From NCBI GenBank assembly GCA_012932295.1, contig JAAONU010000002.1, forward strand, positions 19,127,770 to 19,191,769: a stretch of DNA of 64,000 nucleotides, in the 5' to 3' direction. This document shows, piece by piece, positions 1-12,400 of this stretch. Under the pieces are notes generated by a model, which was given only the letters and a program-made list of their open reading frames with translations, ran no database searches and had not been told where the DNA came from. The stretch's first letter is position 1, and each line of letters starts with the position of its first letter. Origin of the DNA: Cyclina sinensis. Lineage: Eukaryota > Mollusca > Bivalvia > Venerida > Veneridae. Both the position numbers and the translations under genes were made by a program.

Positions 1-279
1 CTACTGATTCATTTTGGCATGACACAGTCAATATGTTTTTAACTAATGATCAAGCAGGAACATACAATAATCAAATGATAGAAGATTTACCTGGAAAAGT
101 AAATATACATTCAATAGATTCAAAGAGAGATAAGCATACTAACACTGTTTCAGTACAAATAACCACCAGTCAGATATACTCAACAGGGGGATAACCGTCT
201 AACTATAGCTGTTGGAGTTACTGTCATGATCACAAAGAATATTGATCTTCCTGACCGTCTAGTAAATGGTGAAAGTTGA
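1..279 (+). pseudogene. PIF1-like helicase fragment, frameshifted
   Basis: Frame 3-191 reads TDSFWHDTVNMFLTNDQAGT, then YNNQMIEDLPGKV and more, before a TAA at 192. The reading continues in the next frame from 193 with the string GVTVMITKNIDLPDRLVNGE and stops at 277-279. The second string is the C-terminal motif of PIF1-type superfamily 1B helicases (G-x-V-M-x-x-N-D-x-x-x-L-V-N-G), and F-TN--V--YN upstream is also typical. One frameshift and loss of everything downstream of LVNG show it is dead. The 5' part runs off the window. It may derive from a Helitron/Helentron RepHel protein or from a PIF1-like gene copy; the neighbouring HINE-like repeats favour the former, by inference. Confidence 0.65.
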
Positions 280-363
280 ATTCATAAGAATTTGCACTGA
301 CAGTCACAGATACTAGTGAGTGAAAGTGCACTGTTCAAATAGCATATGTCTACCTTGCTTTTT

Positions 364-1346
364 AGATCACCTGAGCCTTTGGCTCATGGTGAGCTATTGT
401 GACTGGTCTCTGTCCGTCGTCCGTCAACAATTTCATTCAAACGACATCTCCTCTGAAACCTCTGGGCCAAATTTGATGTAACTTGCCTGGGATGTTCCTT
501 GCATGAAGCTCTACCACAGTTGTTTAAAGAATTCAATTTCATCGAGAACTCTGGTTGCTATGGCAACTTAAAGGAAAAACTTTGAAAATTTTCTTGTCTG
601 AAACCACAAGGCCCTGAGCCTTAAGATTTGGTATGTAGCATTGTCTAGTGGACCTCTATCAAGTTTGTTCAAATTAAGCCCCTGGGGTCATATTTGGCCC
701 CAACCCGGGGGTCAATTGATTTTACAAAGGCTTATATAGTGAAACTTTAAAAATCTTCTTGTCTGAAACCACAAGGCCCTGAGCCTTAAGATTTGGTACG
801 TAGCATTGTCATGTGGACCTCTACAAAGTTTGTTCAAATTATGCCTCTGGGGTCAAATTTGGCCCATACCCAGGGGTCATTTGATTTTACATAGGCTTAT
901 ATAGTAAAACTTTAAAAATCTTCTTCTCTGAAACCACAAGGCCCTGAGATCTAAGATTTGGTATGAAACAAGCTTTATCAAGCTTTTTCGAATTATTAGA
1001 TTAGGTTAAAGGTCACCGAGGCTAAAAATAGGTTTATATACTGTACCTCATAGAGCCTTCATTTAAATACCAATATCTTTGATATTAGTTATATAGGATC
1101 CTTGCATGGACCTCTACCCATGGGTAGGGTTGTAGGTCACTGGGTCAAGGTCAAGGTCACCATAGCTTATGATAGATATTTCTACTTTCTGTCATAGAGC
1201 CTTTAATTATTGACTGATATTTTACATATTTACATATTCATATTTACATTACTTACATATTTTCAATTAAAACATGAAATACTGCTTAACTGCAAACAGC
1301 CAAAATACTCAGGTGAGCGATCTAGGGCCATTATGGCCCTCTTGTT
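364..1346 (+). repeat. A-family hairpin-capped element
   Basis: The 5' end follows a T-run (359-363) with a palindrome, AGATCACCTGAGCC / GGCTCATGGTGAGCT, then GTCCGTCGTCCGTC and the family's CATTCAAACGACATCTCCTC segment. About three A monomers (roughly 165 bp, with AAATCTTCTTGTCTGAAACC and AAGTTTGTTCAAATTATG) follow, then the family tail with GGGTCAAGGTCAAGGTCACC. The 3' end has CTCAGGTGAGCG, the hairpin AGGGCCATTATGGCCCT and CTTGTT. No coding potential is evident. Positions 280-363 between the helicase piece and this element hold nothing I recognise. Confidence 0.85.
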
Positions 1347-1960
1347 TTTTGTCTAGCCCGCTTGCGGATAACTCAACATAGTTGTCACATTTGGTACCGC
1401 ACTTTATGTACATGGTATATGAACGTGCGTGCATGTGTGCGTCCGTCCATCCAGATTGCCTTGTCCGGGCATGGAAGGATTTTGGCACACTTGTTCTTTT
1501 TGATGAGACGTTGTGTTGCGTGCAAGACCCAGATTCCTAGCTCATAGGTCATGGTCACAGTGCTAGGTCAAAGGTCCAAAATATTGATGATAGACCTTGT
1601 CCAGGCCATAACTTCTACCAACATGAAAGGATTCAAAAATACCTTGGCACATTTGTTCACCTTGATGAGATGGTGTGTCGCATGCAAGACCTAGATTCCT
1701 AGCTCAGAGGTCCAAAATTTTGATGATAGACCTTGTTTGGGCCATTACTTCTTCATGCTTGGAAGAATTTGAAAATACCTTGATACATTTGTTATGCACC
1801 CTGAAAGAGACATATTATAGGCCTGCCTTTTCTTTCCATCATTCTTTCATTCTGTCTAGTGTGGGGAAGAACTCCATAACTAAAAAAGGTAATGATTGCT
1901 TTGCCCAGGCCATAACTTCTCTGTGCATGGAAGGATTTCGAAATACCTTGGCACATTTGT

Positions 1961-4002
1961 TAATCCCTTTCCACAAAGCAGGGAGGGGATTATAGGAATG
2001 GCCTCTGTCTGTCATTCCGTCCATCCGTCCGTCCGTCTGTCTGTCCATCCGTAACACTTTCGTGTCTGCTCCATAACTTTTAAACTGCTAAAAAAATGTT
2101 TGAAATAACTTGGCACGAGTGATCACCATTATGAGACAATGTGCAGAGCACAATTATTGGGTTGCTACCCCCAAGGTCAAGGTCACACTTAAAGGTCAAG
2201 TGTAAAAAAGTCTACATTCGTGTCCGCTCCATAACATTTGAACCCCTGAAAATTTTTTGAAATAACTTGGCACAAGTGATCACCATTATGAGACGATGTG
2301 CATAGTGCAATTATTGGGTTGCTACCCCCAAGGTCAAGGTCACACTTAACGGTCAAGTGTTAAAAGTCTACATTTCATGTCCGCTCCATAACTTTTAAAC
2401 CTCTGAAAAATATTTGAAATAACTTGGCACAAGTGATCACCGTTATGAGAAGATGTGCAGTGAATAATTGGGTTGCTACCCACAAGGTCAAGGTCACAGT
2501 TAAAGGTCAAATATCCACATTTCACGTCTGCTATATCTAACTTGGCTTACGAAAAGTTTTGTCGAGCCCACTTGCGGTGAGCTCGAATTAACTGCCACTT
2601 TTGGCGTATAGTTCGGTGTATGTGGGTCCATCAGGATTTGTCCAGTCTATATCTTGCTCATTCTTTGAAGGATTACAAAATAATATGGTAGAAATGTTCA
2701 CCATGATGGGGTTGTGTGTCGCACACAAAACCCAGGTCTGCCACTCAAAGGTCAAGGTCACACTTTGGGGTCAGCGCAAAACCTGTGTTCGGAGCGTAAC
2801 TTCTACATGGATAGAGGGATTTTAATATAACTTAGGACAAATATTCTCCATAGTGCATAGTGAGGTGGAGTGTCGCGTGAAAAATTCAGGTGTCTGTAGC
2901 AAAGGTCAAGGTCACACTTAGGGGTCAAATGTCAAATAACAAAATAAAACATTTTTGTGAGTTTAACTTCTGTATACATGGATGGATTTTAATATAACTT
3001 AGCACAAATGTTCTCCATGTTGAGTTGAGTTGTCTCGTGCAAATTGAAGGTCAAGGTCACAAGTGTTCAAAGGTTAAATAAAAATATCAAAATTTGTTTG
3101 TTGGCACTGTATCTTGCTTATGCTTTGAAGTATTATGCTTAGTGGTCAGAGGATTGAAAATTGAAGTGTCTGTGGCAAAGGTCAAGGTCACATTTAGGGG
3201 TCAAAGGTCAAGATTTTAATATAACTTTGAAAAAATGTTCTCCATAGTGAGGCGGAGTGTCGCGTGAAAAATTCAGGTGTCTGTGGTAAATGTCAAGGTT
3301 TTACTTCAGGGTCAAAGGTTAAGTAACAAATTAAAACATTCATTTGTGAGTATATTTCTTTATACATGGATGGATTTTTATTGAAGTTATAACAAATGTT
3401 CTCCATAGTGAGTTGAGTTCTTGCGCAAAATGAAGGTCACGGTCACAAGAGGTCAAAGATCAAATAAAAATATCAAAATGTTCAAATACCATGAATTGAG
3501 TTTTTTAGGCACAAATGTTCATCATGAGACTTCGTGTCATGCACATGAACCAGGTCACTGGGTCAGAGGTCAAGGTCACCTAAGATGATGTAATGTCAAG
3601 ATTTTGCCTTGGGTATACAGAGGATGTGCTGTGCACATCTCACCTATGTATACATCTTTCTCCTTGATCTGAAGCTTATAGGTTCAGGTTTGAATTAAGA
3701 TGAGTGGGCTCGACATTCTGCCTGTGGGCATGTCTTGTAATTACTTTGCACAAATGATCACCACTATGACATGATGTGCAGAACCCAACATCCAGGTTGC
3801 TACCCCCAAGGTCAAGGTTAAATGTTCTCCATAACTTTATGACTTTATGGAAGATTTTAAATAACTTGGCACAAATAATTACTATCATGAGACTATGTGC
3901 TTATAATATGCATGGCACAACATCAAGGTCATGGTTGGTTAAAGGTCAAGAAGTACACATTCATGTCCACTGCGGATTTAGCTGTCCTTCAGACTGCCTT
4001 GT
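1961..4002 (+). repeat. F-family element, interrupted by J2
   Basis: The 5' palindrome TAATCCC...GGGAGGGGATTATAGG is followed by a CCGTCCGTC stretch (2019-2050). Monomers of about 157 bp carry ATAACTTTTAAACTGCT, AACTTGGCACAAGTGATCAC and CCCCCAAGGTCAAGGTCACA. The element is split at 2561 by J2 and resumes at 3739. It ends with GCGGATTTAGCTGTCC, TTCAGACTGCCTTGTT, the same ending as the F copy at 15339-15364. Confidence 0.75.
2563..3738 (+). repeat. J-family element (J2), nested inside F
   Basis: The palindrome CGAGCCCAC...GTGAGCTCG (2563-2585) follows GAAAAGTTTT. The monomers carry CAAAGGTCAAGGTCACAC and TAACTTAGCACAAATGTTC. The 3' end has GTGGGCTCG (3704-3712), an exact reverse complement of the first nine bases, then the hairpin TGCCTGTGGGCA and CATGTCTTGT. 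Flanking F sequence joins cleanly across it, so J2 inserted last in the J1-F-J2 nest. Confidence 0.75.
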
Positions 4003-4075
4003 TCACCTTTATGAGCTGGTGTGTCGTGTTCAAGACCCAGGGTCCCACTCAGAGGTCAAGGTCATAGTGCCATGA

Positions 4076-4633
4076 GTTCAAAAATTTGGCACAAAGCAAT
4101 TTATAGTACACCTCCACTAAGATTGTTTAGACTTTGCCTATGGGATTATTTTTTGCTCCACCCTGGAGGTCAGATGTTTAACAATAGACTGATATGGACA
4201 AACTCTTTAAAAATCTTCAAAATGTCAGACATTGGAAGGCTTAGACTTTTAAAATTTGAAATAAAGTTTGTTCAAATTATGTCCCTAGGGTCACTATTGG
4301 CTCCACTTCCAGGGTTACATCTTTTATATAAAAATATATAGAAATCTTTTTAAAACTTATATAGAAATCTTCTTAAAACTCTTCTTTGCTGAAAAGATAA
4401 GGCCCTGATATCTGAAATTTTGTATGCATTGATTCCCAACAGACCTCTAACAAGATTGTCCAAACTTTGCCCATTTTTGGCTCTATCTCAGGGGTAAGAT
4501 CTTTTCCATAGACTTATATAAAAAAAGTTGTCAGCAGTCATAAGGCTTATTTTGATGATAAATCAGTTAAGTAGGACTTGTCTTTCTTATCAGTTATACT
4601 CCAGTGAGTGCTTTAGGGCAGTTATGGCCCTCT
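4076..4633 (+). repeat. Old A-family tail, 5' truncated
   Basis: Degenerate A monomers can be followed through AAGTTTGTTCAAATTATGTC and GGGGTCACTATTGGC-type segments, ending in CCAGTGAGTGCTTTAGGGC, AGTTATGGCCCTC. The 5' hairpin is missing, and substitutions are more frequent than in other copies. Confidence 0.6.
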
Positions 4634-4637
4634 TTTT

Positions 4638-5947
4638 AGTCCCCTACCGGTTTAACCGGAGGGGACTATAGGTTTACCCTCCGTCCGTCTGTTCGTCCGT
4701 CACAAAAACTGGATCCCGTGATAACGCAAAAAGTATTGAAAATATTTTAATGAAACTTGAAATATGGGTAAATGGCAGTCTGGAGATTATGCACGTCTTT
4801 TTTTTTCTTCATATATTGAAAATGTTTGTTGCTATGGCAACAAATATACTTAAAATTTGGCAAATATAACAATATTTGTGATAACTCAAAAAGTTCTAAG
4901 AATAATTCTATGAAACATAAAAAATATTGATAGGTGATAGTATGGAAATAATGCACCTCAAGGTTCACAACTATAGCACCAAAATTATAAGATTTATCCC
5001 CCCTGAACATAGAATTTTCATGAAAAAAATGTGGGTTTTTTTGTAAAACTCAAATAGTACTGAAAATATTTTTGGAAACATGAATTATGGATAGGTGACA
5101 GTATGAAGATAATGCACCTCAAGGTTCACAACTCTAGCTCCAAAATTATTAGATTTATCCCCCTTGAACTTAGAATTTTCGTGAAAAAATGTGGTTTTTT
5201 GTATATAACTTCATTATTTCTGAATGTATCTACTTCAAACTTTAAATATTGGTTTCTTATCATCACCCACTTCACATGTGACAAGGTTCATAATTCTAGC
5301 ACCTAAAATTGTCAGAATTATCATCCTTGAACTTTAAATTTTTTTTTCCTATGTTGAAAAATTTGGTACATTTGTCTTTCCCTAAAAATTGTATCCAGTG
5401 AAATATGGATAAATGGCAGTATGGAGAATATACACCTCATTTTTTTATGAACCTAAAGGAGGAACTGTCCGTCCGTTTATCAGTCATTTCCTCCGAAAAC
5501 TTTACCATTGGCGATATTTCCCTTACTACTGAATGGAATTACTTCAAACTTGGCCACAACAATGCCTTGGACAAGACCATTACAATGATTTCATTTCTGT
5601 GACCTTGACCTCTGAATGACCTTGACCTTTAAAGTTTTCTTGTTCAAAAACTATAAGTTTGGCCATAATTTCCTTATTTCTGAACAGAATTACTTCAAAC
5701 GTGGTCACAACAACCCCTTCGATAAGACCTTTTCAACAACATTATTTCTTTGACCTTAACCTCTAAATGACCTTGACCTATGACGTTTTCTTCTTTGATG
5801 ATACTTTGTACATGGATAGAGGATCACATGGAGATTATGCATGTCTCAGACAAATTCTTTAGTCAATTTCCACGTATGGGTTGGAGTTAGGGAGATGGAC
5901 ATTGCGCCGGTAGGGGACTGTTGCTTTGTCTGTGACAAGCTCTTGTT
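4638..5947 (+). repeat. D-family hairpin-capped element
   Basis: It begins after TTTTT with the palindrome AGTCCCCTACCGG / CCGGAGGGGACT and CCGTCCGTCTGTTCGTCCG. Monomers contain GTGATAACGCAAAAAGTATTG, AAACATGAATTATGG and GATAATGCACCTCAAGGTTC. At 5455-5795 there is a stretch like family K (ACTTCAAACTTGGCCACAAC and TGACCTTGACCTCTGAATGACC). The 3' end carries CCGGTAGGGGACT (5907-5919), an exact reverse complement of the 5' end, then TTGTCTGTGACAA hairpin and CTCTTGTT. Positions 5948-6304 are intron with nothing recognised. Confidence 0.75.
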
Positions 5948-6304
5948 AGTATAGGTAGCCCATATAACTGTCATATCAAAATGAGTTAAGTTATTTTGGG
6001 TTGTTTTGGATATTGCAAATAATGGAAAGGACAGTCAAGGTTCTTTAATATGTTCAGTGTACAGCACCAATATATTAGGCTGCAGTTTAACAGTTAACAT
6101 CTTAAGACAATTAGTAATGTTATTGGAAGAGCAGAAGATCAGGCTTTCCTCCCACTGGTTACAAGTTTTGCCAAGATGAACTGTTGAATAATTTTATTCC
6201 TGATGTAGGTTATGTAAAACTTACCAAGGCTAGAGTTAACTCAAGCTGTATGTTTAACATACCAGTCTTGAAGACCTGCAATGATTATTGTCCTTATTCC
6301 ATAG

Positions 6305-6466
6305 GTACACAGGGAACCCCACTGCTGCTCTCAAGATGTTCAACATGGCCAGGAAGGACTCAGACTGGGGCACTCATGCCACATACAACATGGTGGAGAT
6401 ATGTTTAAATCCTGACAATGATACAATAGGTGGAGAGGCATTTGAGAGTGTTGAGGGAGAATCTGT
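6305..6466 (+). CDS. TTC21B: TTC21B exon (window exon 1)
   Basis: The acceptor is the AG at 6303-6304 after a TTATTCCAT tract and the donor is a consensus GTAAGT at 6467. The exon begins with the last base of a Trp codon and ends with two bases of a Val codon. It encodes 53 full codons reading [18 protein letters not shown], then SDWG, a helix with [13 protein letters not shown], and [12 protein letters not shown]. The YTG-P-ALK-FN-ARKD-DWG block is the most diagnostic part of the IFT139 C-terminal TPR region. A second possible donor (GTAAGG at 6471) is rejected because it would leave an in-frame TAA at 6468. Confidence 0.93.
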
Positions 6467-9400
6467 GTAAGTAAGGTGTCACAGGTGATATATAGGTGTG
6501 GTTACCTTTGTATTGAAAAGTAAACACAAAATTTTCAACAATTATATGGCATAGCATTATATAAATAATTATATATTTATAATTTATTTTAATATTATAA
6601 TTATATAAATATCATATGGCTTCGAGTGGGACAGTACTCAAAGCCTTATGAGGCTTTGCCTTGGGTGACAGTTTTCTCAGGTTGACAATTTGTAGTGTCC
6701 CACTCAAAGCCATATGATATATATATTTTATTATACTGAAAAAAATATTTTAAGCAAATCTGAAAAATGTGGTTTAACAACTAAGATCGCACTGAAAATT
6801 GTCTTAAAACATTTGTTTTCCTTATTTTCCATCACGTAACTTTGTCAGTTGATACAAGTGGATGTTTAAAACAGGGAAAGTATGCCTGCACAGGGCAGTC
6901 ACTTCTGTAATAAATCCCCCGCCCCATAGCGACAGGGGATTATAGGAATAACCCTGTCTGTCCGTAACTTTGTGTCCACTCCATAACATTTAAACTGCTT
7001 GAAAGTTTTTAGCTCACCTGGCACAAAGTGCCAGATTGAGCTTTTGTGATACCCCAATGTCCGGTGTGCGTCGTGAGGTGTCAACAATTTCATTCAAACG
7101 ACATCTCCTCTGAAACCACTGGGCCATATTCAATGAAAATTGCATGGGATGTTCCTTGCATGAAGCTCTTCCAAAGTTGTTCAAAGAATTCAATTCCATG
7201 CAGAACTCTGGTTGCTATGGCAACTTAAAGGAAAAACTTTGAAAATCTTCTTGTCTGAAACCACATGGCCTAGAGCTTAGATATTTGGCATTTAGCACCC
7301 TCTAATGGAACTCTACAAAAATTGTTCAAATTATTTCCCTGGGGTCAAAATTGGCCCCATCCCAGGGGTCACTTCCTTTTACATAGACTTGTATAGGAAA
7401 TCTTTAAAAATCTTCTTCTCAGAAACCACAGTGCCTACAGCTTTGATATTTGGTATGTAGCATTGTCTAGTGGATGTCTACCAAGTTTGTTCAAATTATG
7501 TCCCCTGGGTCAAAATTGGCCACGCCCCAGGGTTCTCTTGGTTTACATATAGTTATATAGGAAAAACATGAAAAATCATTTTTCTCCAAAACTAATAGGA
7601 CTAGACCTTAGATATTTGGTGTGGAGTATTGTGTAGATAACCTTTACCAGTATTGTTTATATGTTGGCCCTGCTGTCAAAATTGGCCCCGCACCGGGGGC
7701 CCTTAATATGTAAAAAAGGCAATCTTTAAAAATCTTCTTACTGGAAATCTCAATGCCTACAGCTTAGATATTTGGTATGTAGCATTGTCTAGTGGATGTT
7801 TACCATGTTTGTTCAAATTATGTCCCCTGGGTCAAAATTGGCCACGCCCCAGGGTTCTCTTGGTTTACGTATAGTTATATAGGAAAAACATGAAAAATCA
7901 TTTTTCTCCAAAACTAATAGGACTAGACCTTAGATATTTGGTGTGGAGTATTGTGTAGATAATCTTTACCAGTATTGTTTATATGTTGGCCCTGCTGTCA
8001 AAATTGGCCCTGCACCGGGGGCCCTTAATATGTAAAAAAGGCAATCTTTAAAAATCTTCTTACTGGAAATCTCAATGCCTACAGCTTAGATATTTGGTAT
8101 GTAGCATTGTCTAGTGGATGTTTACCATGTTTGTTCAAATTATGTCCCCTGGGTCAAAATTGGCCACGCCCCAGGGTTCTCTTGTTTTACATTGATTTAT
8201 ATAGGAAAAACATGAAAAATAATTTTTCTCCAAAACAAATAGGTGTAGACCTTAGATATTTGGTGTGGAGTATTGTGTAGATAACCTTTACAAATATTGT
8301 TTAAATGTTGCCCTTGGGTCAAAATTTGCCCCGCCCGGGGGCCCTTAATATGTTAAAAAAGAAATCTTTAAAAATCTTCTTGTCTGAAACCACAAGGCCT
8401 TGAATTTTAAAATTTGGCATGAAGCAAGCTTTATCAAGCTTTTTCAAATTATTGGATTAGGTTAAAGGTCACGAAGGCTAAAAATAGATTTATCTACTGT
8501 ACCTCATAAAGCCTTCGGTTATAGACCAATATCTTTGATATTCAGTATATAGGTTCCTTGCATGGACCTCTACCCATGGGTAGGGTTTGAGGTCACTGGG
8601 TCAAGGTCAAGGTCACCATAGCTTATAATAGATATTTCTACTTTCTGTCATATAGCCTTTATTTATTGACTGATATTTTACATATTTGGTTTGTAGGCAC
8701 TTATATATTTTCAATTAAAAAATGAAATACTGCTTAACAGCAAACCTACAGCCAAAGTACTCAGGTGAGCGATCCAGGGCCATCATGGCCCTCTTGTTTA
8801 GCTACAGCAATGAAATTTGGACCATGTGCACAGTTTTTCGTTTCTATTTCAAAAATGTTATCGCATGACCTATATTTTTGACCTACTGACCTACTTTTTG
8901 TGTCGCCCTTTTGAAGAAAAGGCGATACATAGGGATCGCTTTGTCCGGCGGTCTGTGGGTCCATCACGAAAACTTAACTTTGCCATTTCTAAACATTATC
9001 TTATCAAACTTTCAAATTGTATTGCTTATGACAACAGGGTCGGGTTGATGCCATAATTTCTAGGTCAAGGTCACATTTGACAGAGTTATGCCCCTTTTTA
9101 GCTCACCTGAGCATGCTCATGTGAGCTTTTAGGATCCTTGATTGTCCGGCGTCCGTCCGTCCGTCCGTCCGTCGTCCACAATTCATTCAAACGACATCTC
9201 CTCTGAAACCACTAGGCAAAATTTAATGAAACTTGCCTAAAATGTTCCTTGCATGAAGCTCTACCAAGTTTGTTCAAATGGTTCCGGTCCATTGCATTTC
9301 TGGGTCACAGGAGCTAAAAACAGATTTTGAAACTTGGATCTTTAAAAATCTTCTTGTCAGAAACCACAAGACCTGGAGCTTTGATATTTGGTATAAAGCA

Positions 9401-12400
9401 TCATCTAGTGGACCTCTACCAAGTTTGTTCAAATTATGATCCTGGGGTCAAAAATGGCCCCGCCCCAGGGGTAACTTGTTTTACATAGAGTTATATAGGA
9501 AAAACTTTAAAAATCTTCTTGTCAGAAACCGTAAGGCATAGAGCTTAGATATTTGGTGTGCAGCATTGTCTAGTGGACCTCTACTAAGTTTGTTCAAATC
9601 ATGGCCTCTGGGTCAAAAATGGCCCCGCCCCAGGGGTAACTTGTTTTACATAGAGTTATATAGGAAAAACTTTAAAAATCTTCTTGTCAGAAACCGTAAG
9701 GCATAGAGCTAAGATATTTGGTGTGTAGCATTGTCTAGTGGACCTCTACCAAGTTTGTTCAAATCATGGCCTCTGGGTCAAAAATGGCCCGGCCCCAGGG
9801 GTAACTTGTTTTACATAGAGTTATATAGGAAAAACTTTCAAAATCTTCTTGTCAGAAACCGTAAGTTATAGAGCTTAGATATTTGGTGTGTAGCATTGCC
9901 TAGTGGACCTCTACCAAGTTTGTTCAAATCATGGCCTCTGGGTCAAAATGGCCCCGCTCCAGGGGTAACTAGTTTTACATAGAGTTATATAGGAAAAACT
10001 TCGAAACTCTTCTTGTCAGAAACCGTAAGGCATAAGGCTTAGGTATTTGGTATGTAGCATTGTCTAGTGGACCTCTACCAAGTTTGTTCAAATTATACCT
10101 CTGGGGTCAAATTTGGCTCCACCCTGGGGTCATTGGTTTTACATAGGCTTATATAGGAAAAACTTCGAAAATCTTCTTGTCTGAAACCACAAGGCCCTGA
10201 GCCTTAAGATTTGGTATGTAGCATTGTCTATTGGACCTCTACCAAGTTTGTTCAAATTATACCTCTGGGGTCAAATTTGGCCCCAATCCAGGGTCATTGT
10301 TTTACATAGGCTTATATAGTGATAACTTTGAAAATCTTCTTGTAGAAGGAGAAGTAACATTTTCAGTCCAAATAATCTGGATATTTGTCAGACAGGTTGT
10401 TTCTATGATTTCAAGCTCAAGTTCGAATACGGGTCATCTTGGTTTAAAAACTAGGTCACAGAGCCCAAAAATAGAAAAATCTCGTTAACACTCTAGAGGT
10501 TACATTTTCAGTCAAAATATCCCAGAAATTTGTCAAAAAGGTTGTTTTGATGATTTTTAGCTCAAGTTCAAAATTGGGTCATCTGGGGTCAAAAACTAGG
10601 TCACAGAGCCCAAATATGGAAAAACCTTGTAAACACTCTAGAGGTAACATTTTCAGTCCAAATAACCAGGAATCTGTCAGAAAGGTTGTTTCAATGATTT
10701 CTAGATTAAATATGAATATGGGTCATCTGAAATCAAAAACTAGGTCACAGAGCCCAAAAATAGAAAAAAACTTGTTAACATTCTATAAGCTACTTTTCAG
10801 TCCAAATATTCTCCAAATTTGTCAGAAAAAAAGTTTTAATGATTTCTAGCTCAGATTCGAATAAAGGTCATCTGGGGTCTAAAACTAGGTCACAGACCCC
10901 AAATATGGAAAAACCTTGTTAACACGCATTGAGGTAACATTTTCAGTTCAAGTAACCATGAAATTTGTCAGAAAGGTTGTTTTAATGATTTCTAGCTCAG
11001 TTTTGAATATGGGTTATCTGGGGTCAAAAACTAGGACACAGGGCCAAAAAGAAGAAAATCCTTGTTAATGTTCAAGAGGTTACATTTTCAGTCCAAATGT
11101 CCTTGAAATTTGTCAGAAAGGTTGTTTCAATGATTTCTAGCCCAGATTAGGATATGGGCCATCTGGGATCAAAAACAAGGACACAGAGCCCTAAAATGTT
11201 AAAACCATTTAAACTATCCAGAGGTTAGTCATTTTCAGTCCAAATATCCTGGAAATTTGTCAGACAGGTTGTTTTGATGATTTCTAGCTCAAGTACTAAT
11301 ATGGATCATCTTTGGTCAAAAACTAGGTCACAGAGCCCAAATATGGAAAAACCTTGTTAACACTCAAGAGTTAAGATTTTAATTCCAAATAACCTGAAAA
11401 TTTGTCAGAAAGGTTGTTTCTATGATTTCCAGCTCAACTTTGAATATGGGTCATCTGGATTAAAAACTAGGTCACAGAGCCTAAATATCGAAAAACTTTG
11501 TAAACACTCAGAGGCTACATTTTCAGTCCAAATGTCTTTGAAATTTGTCAGAAAGGTTGTTTTGATGATTTCAAGCTGAGGTTTGGATATGGATCATCTG
11601 GGGTTAAAAACTAGGTCACAGAGCCCAAATATGGAAAAACCTTGTTAACACTCTAAAGGCTACACTTTCAATCTAAATAACCTTGAAATTTGTCAGAAAG
11701 ATTGTTTCAATATTTTCTAGGTCAAGTTTGAATATGGGTCATCTGGGGTCAATTAACCAGGTCCATAGCAACTTTGTTAAAAGCAGTCATATTCAGGTGA
11801 GCGATATAGGGCCATCATGGCCCTCTTGTTATACATGGATTTGTCATGAAAACTTAACGTTGGGAATAACTTTGCCATTTCTTAACATTTCAACATCAAA
11901 CTTTCAAATTATATTGCTTACGACAACAGGGTCATGATGATGCCAAAATGTATAGGTCAAGGTCACAATTGACAGAGTTATGCCCCTTTTTGTACTTGGA
12001 TTTTGTCATGAAAACTTAACATTGGCTATAACTATGCCATTTCTTAATATCTCTTTATCAAACTTTCCAGTTGTAATGCTTACAATTGTATCACTTAAGA
12101 CAACACCACTTCTCAAGGGCAGATAACCCTCAAATTTATTTTTGCAATGTTATGCCCCTTTTTCAAGTTAAAATTTCTTGGTTAACCTTTTTCTTTATGT
12201 CCATGTCTCAAAAAGTGTCAAGGATATTCCATTTAAACTTGAAATACTTGATCACCAGCAAGACCCCTGCAAAGATTGTTGGTACCCGTGTCACCCTCAC
12301 CCCCCCCCCCCCCCCCCCCCCCCCCTTGGGCCCAATTTTTAGCTCACCTGAGCACAAAGTGCTCAGGGTGAGCTTTTCTGATCGGTCTTTGTCCGTCGTC

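Larger units (their letters stand above)
1352..4075 (+). repeat. J-family element (J1), interrupted by F
   Basis: It starts TAGCCCGCTTGCGG, a degenerate form of the J palindrome, and carries monomers with CCTTGGCACATTTGTTCACC, GATGAGATGGTGTGTCGC and CAAGACCCAGATTC. The array breaks at 1960 inside ...CACATTTGTT and resumes at about 4003 with GTTCACCTTTATGAGCTGG, so 1961-4002 is a later insertion. Its 3' end is missing; it runs into an old A tail near 4075. Confidence 0.7.

Noticed and set aside
10231..10849. Open reading frames of 60-100 codons within A and B arrays
   Set aside because: They follow the monomer period, lack consistent starts and recur as different peptides in each copy. They are by-products of stop-poor monomers, not genes.
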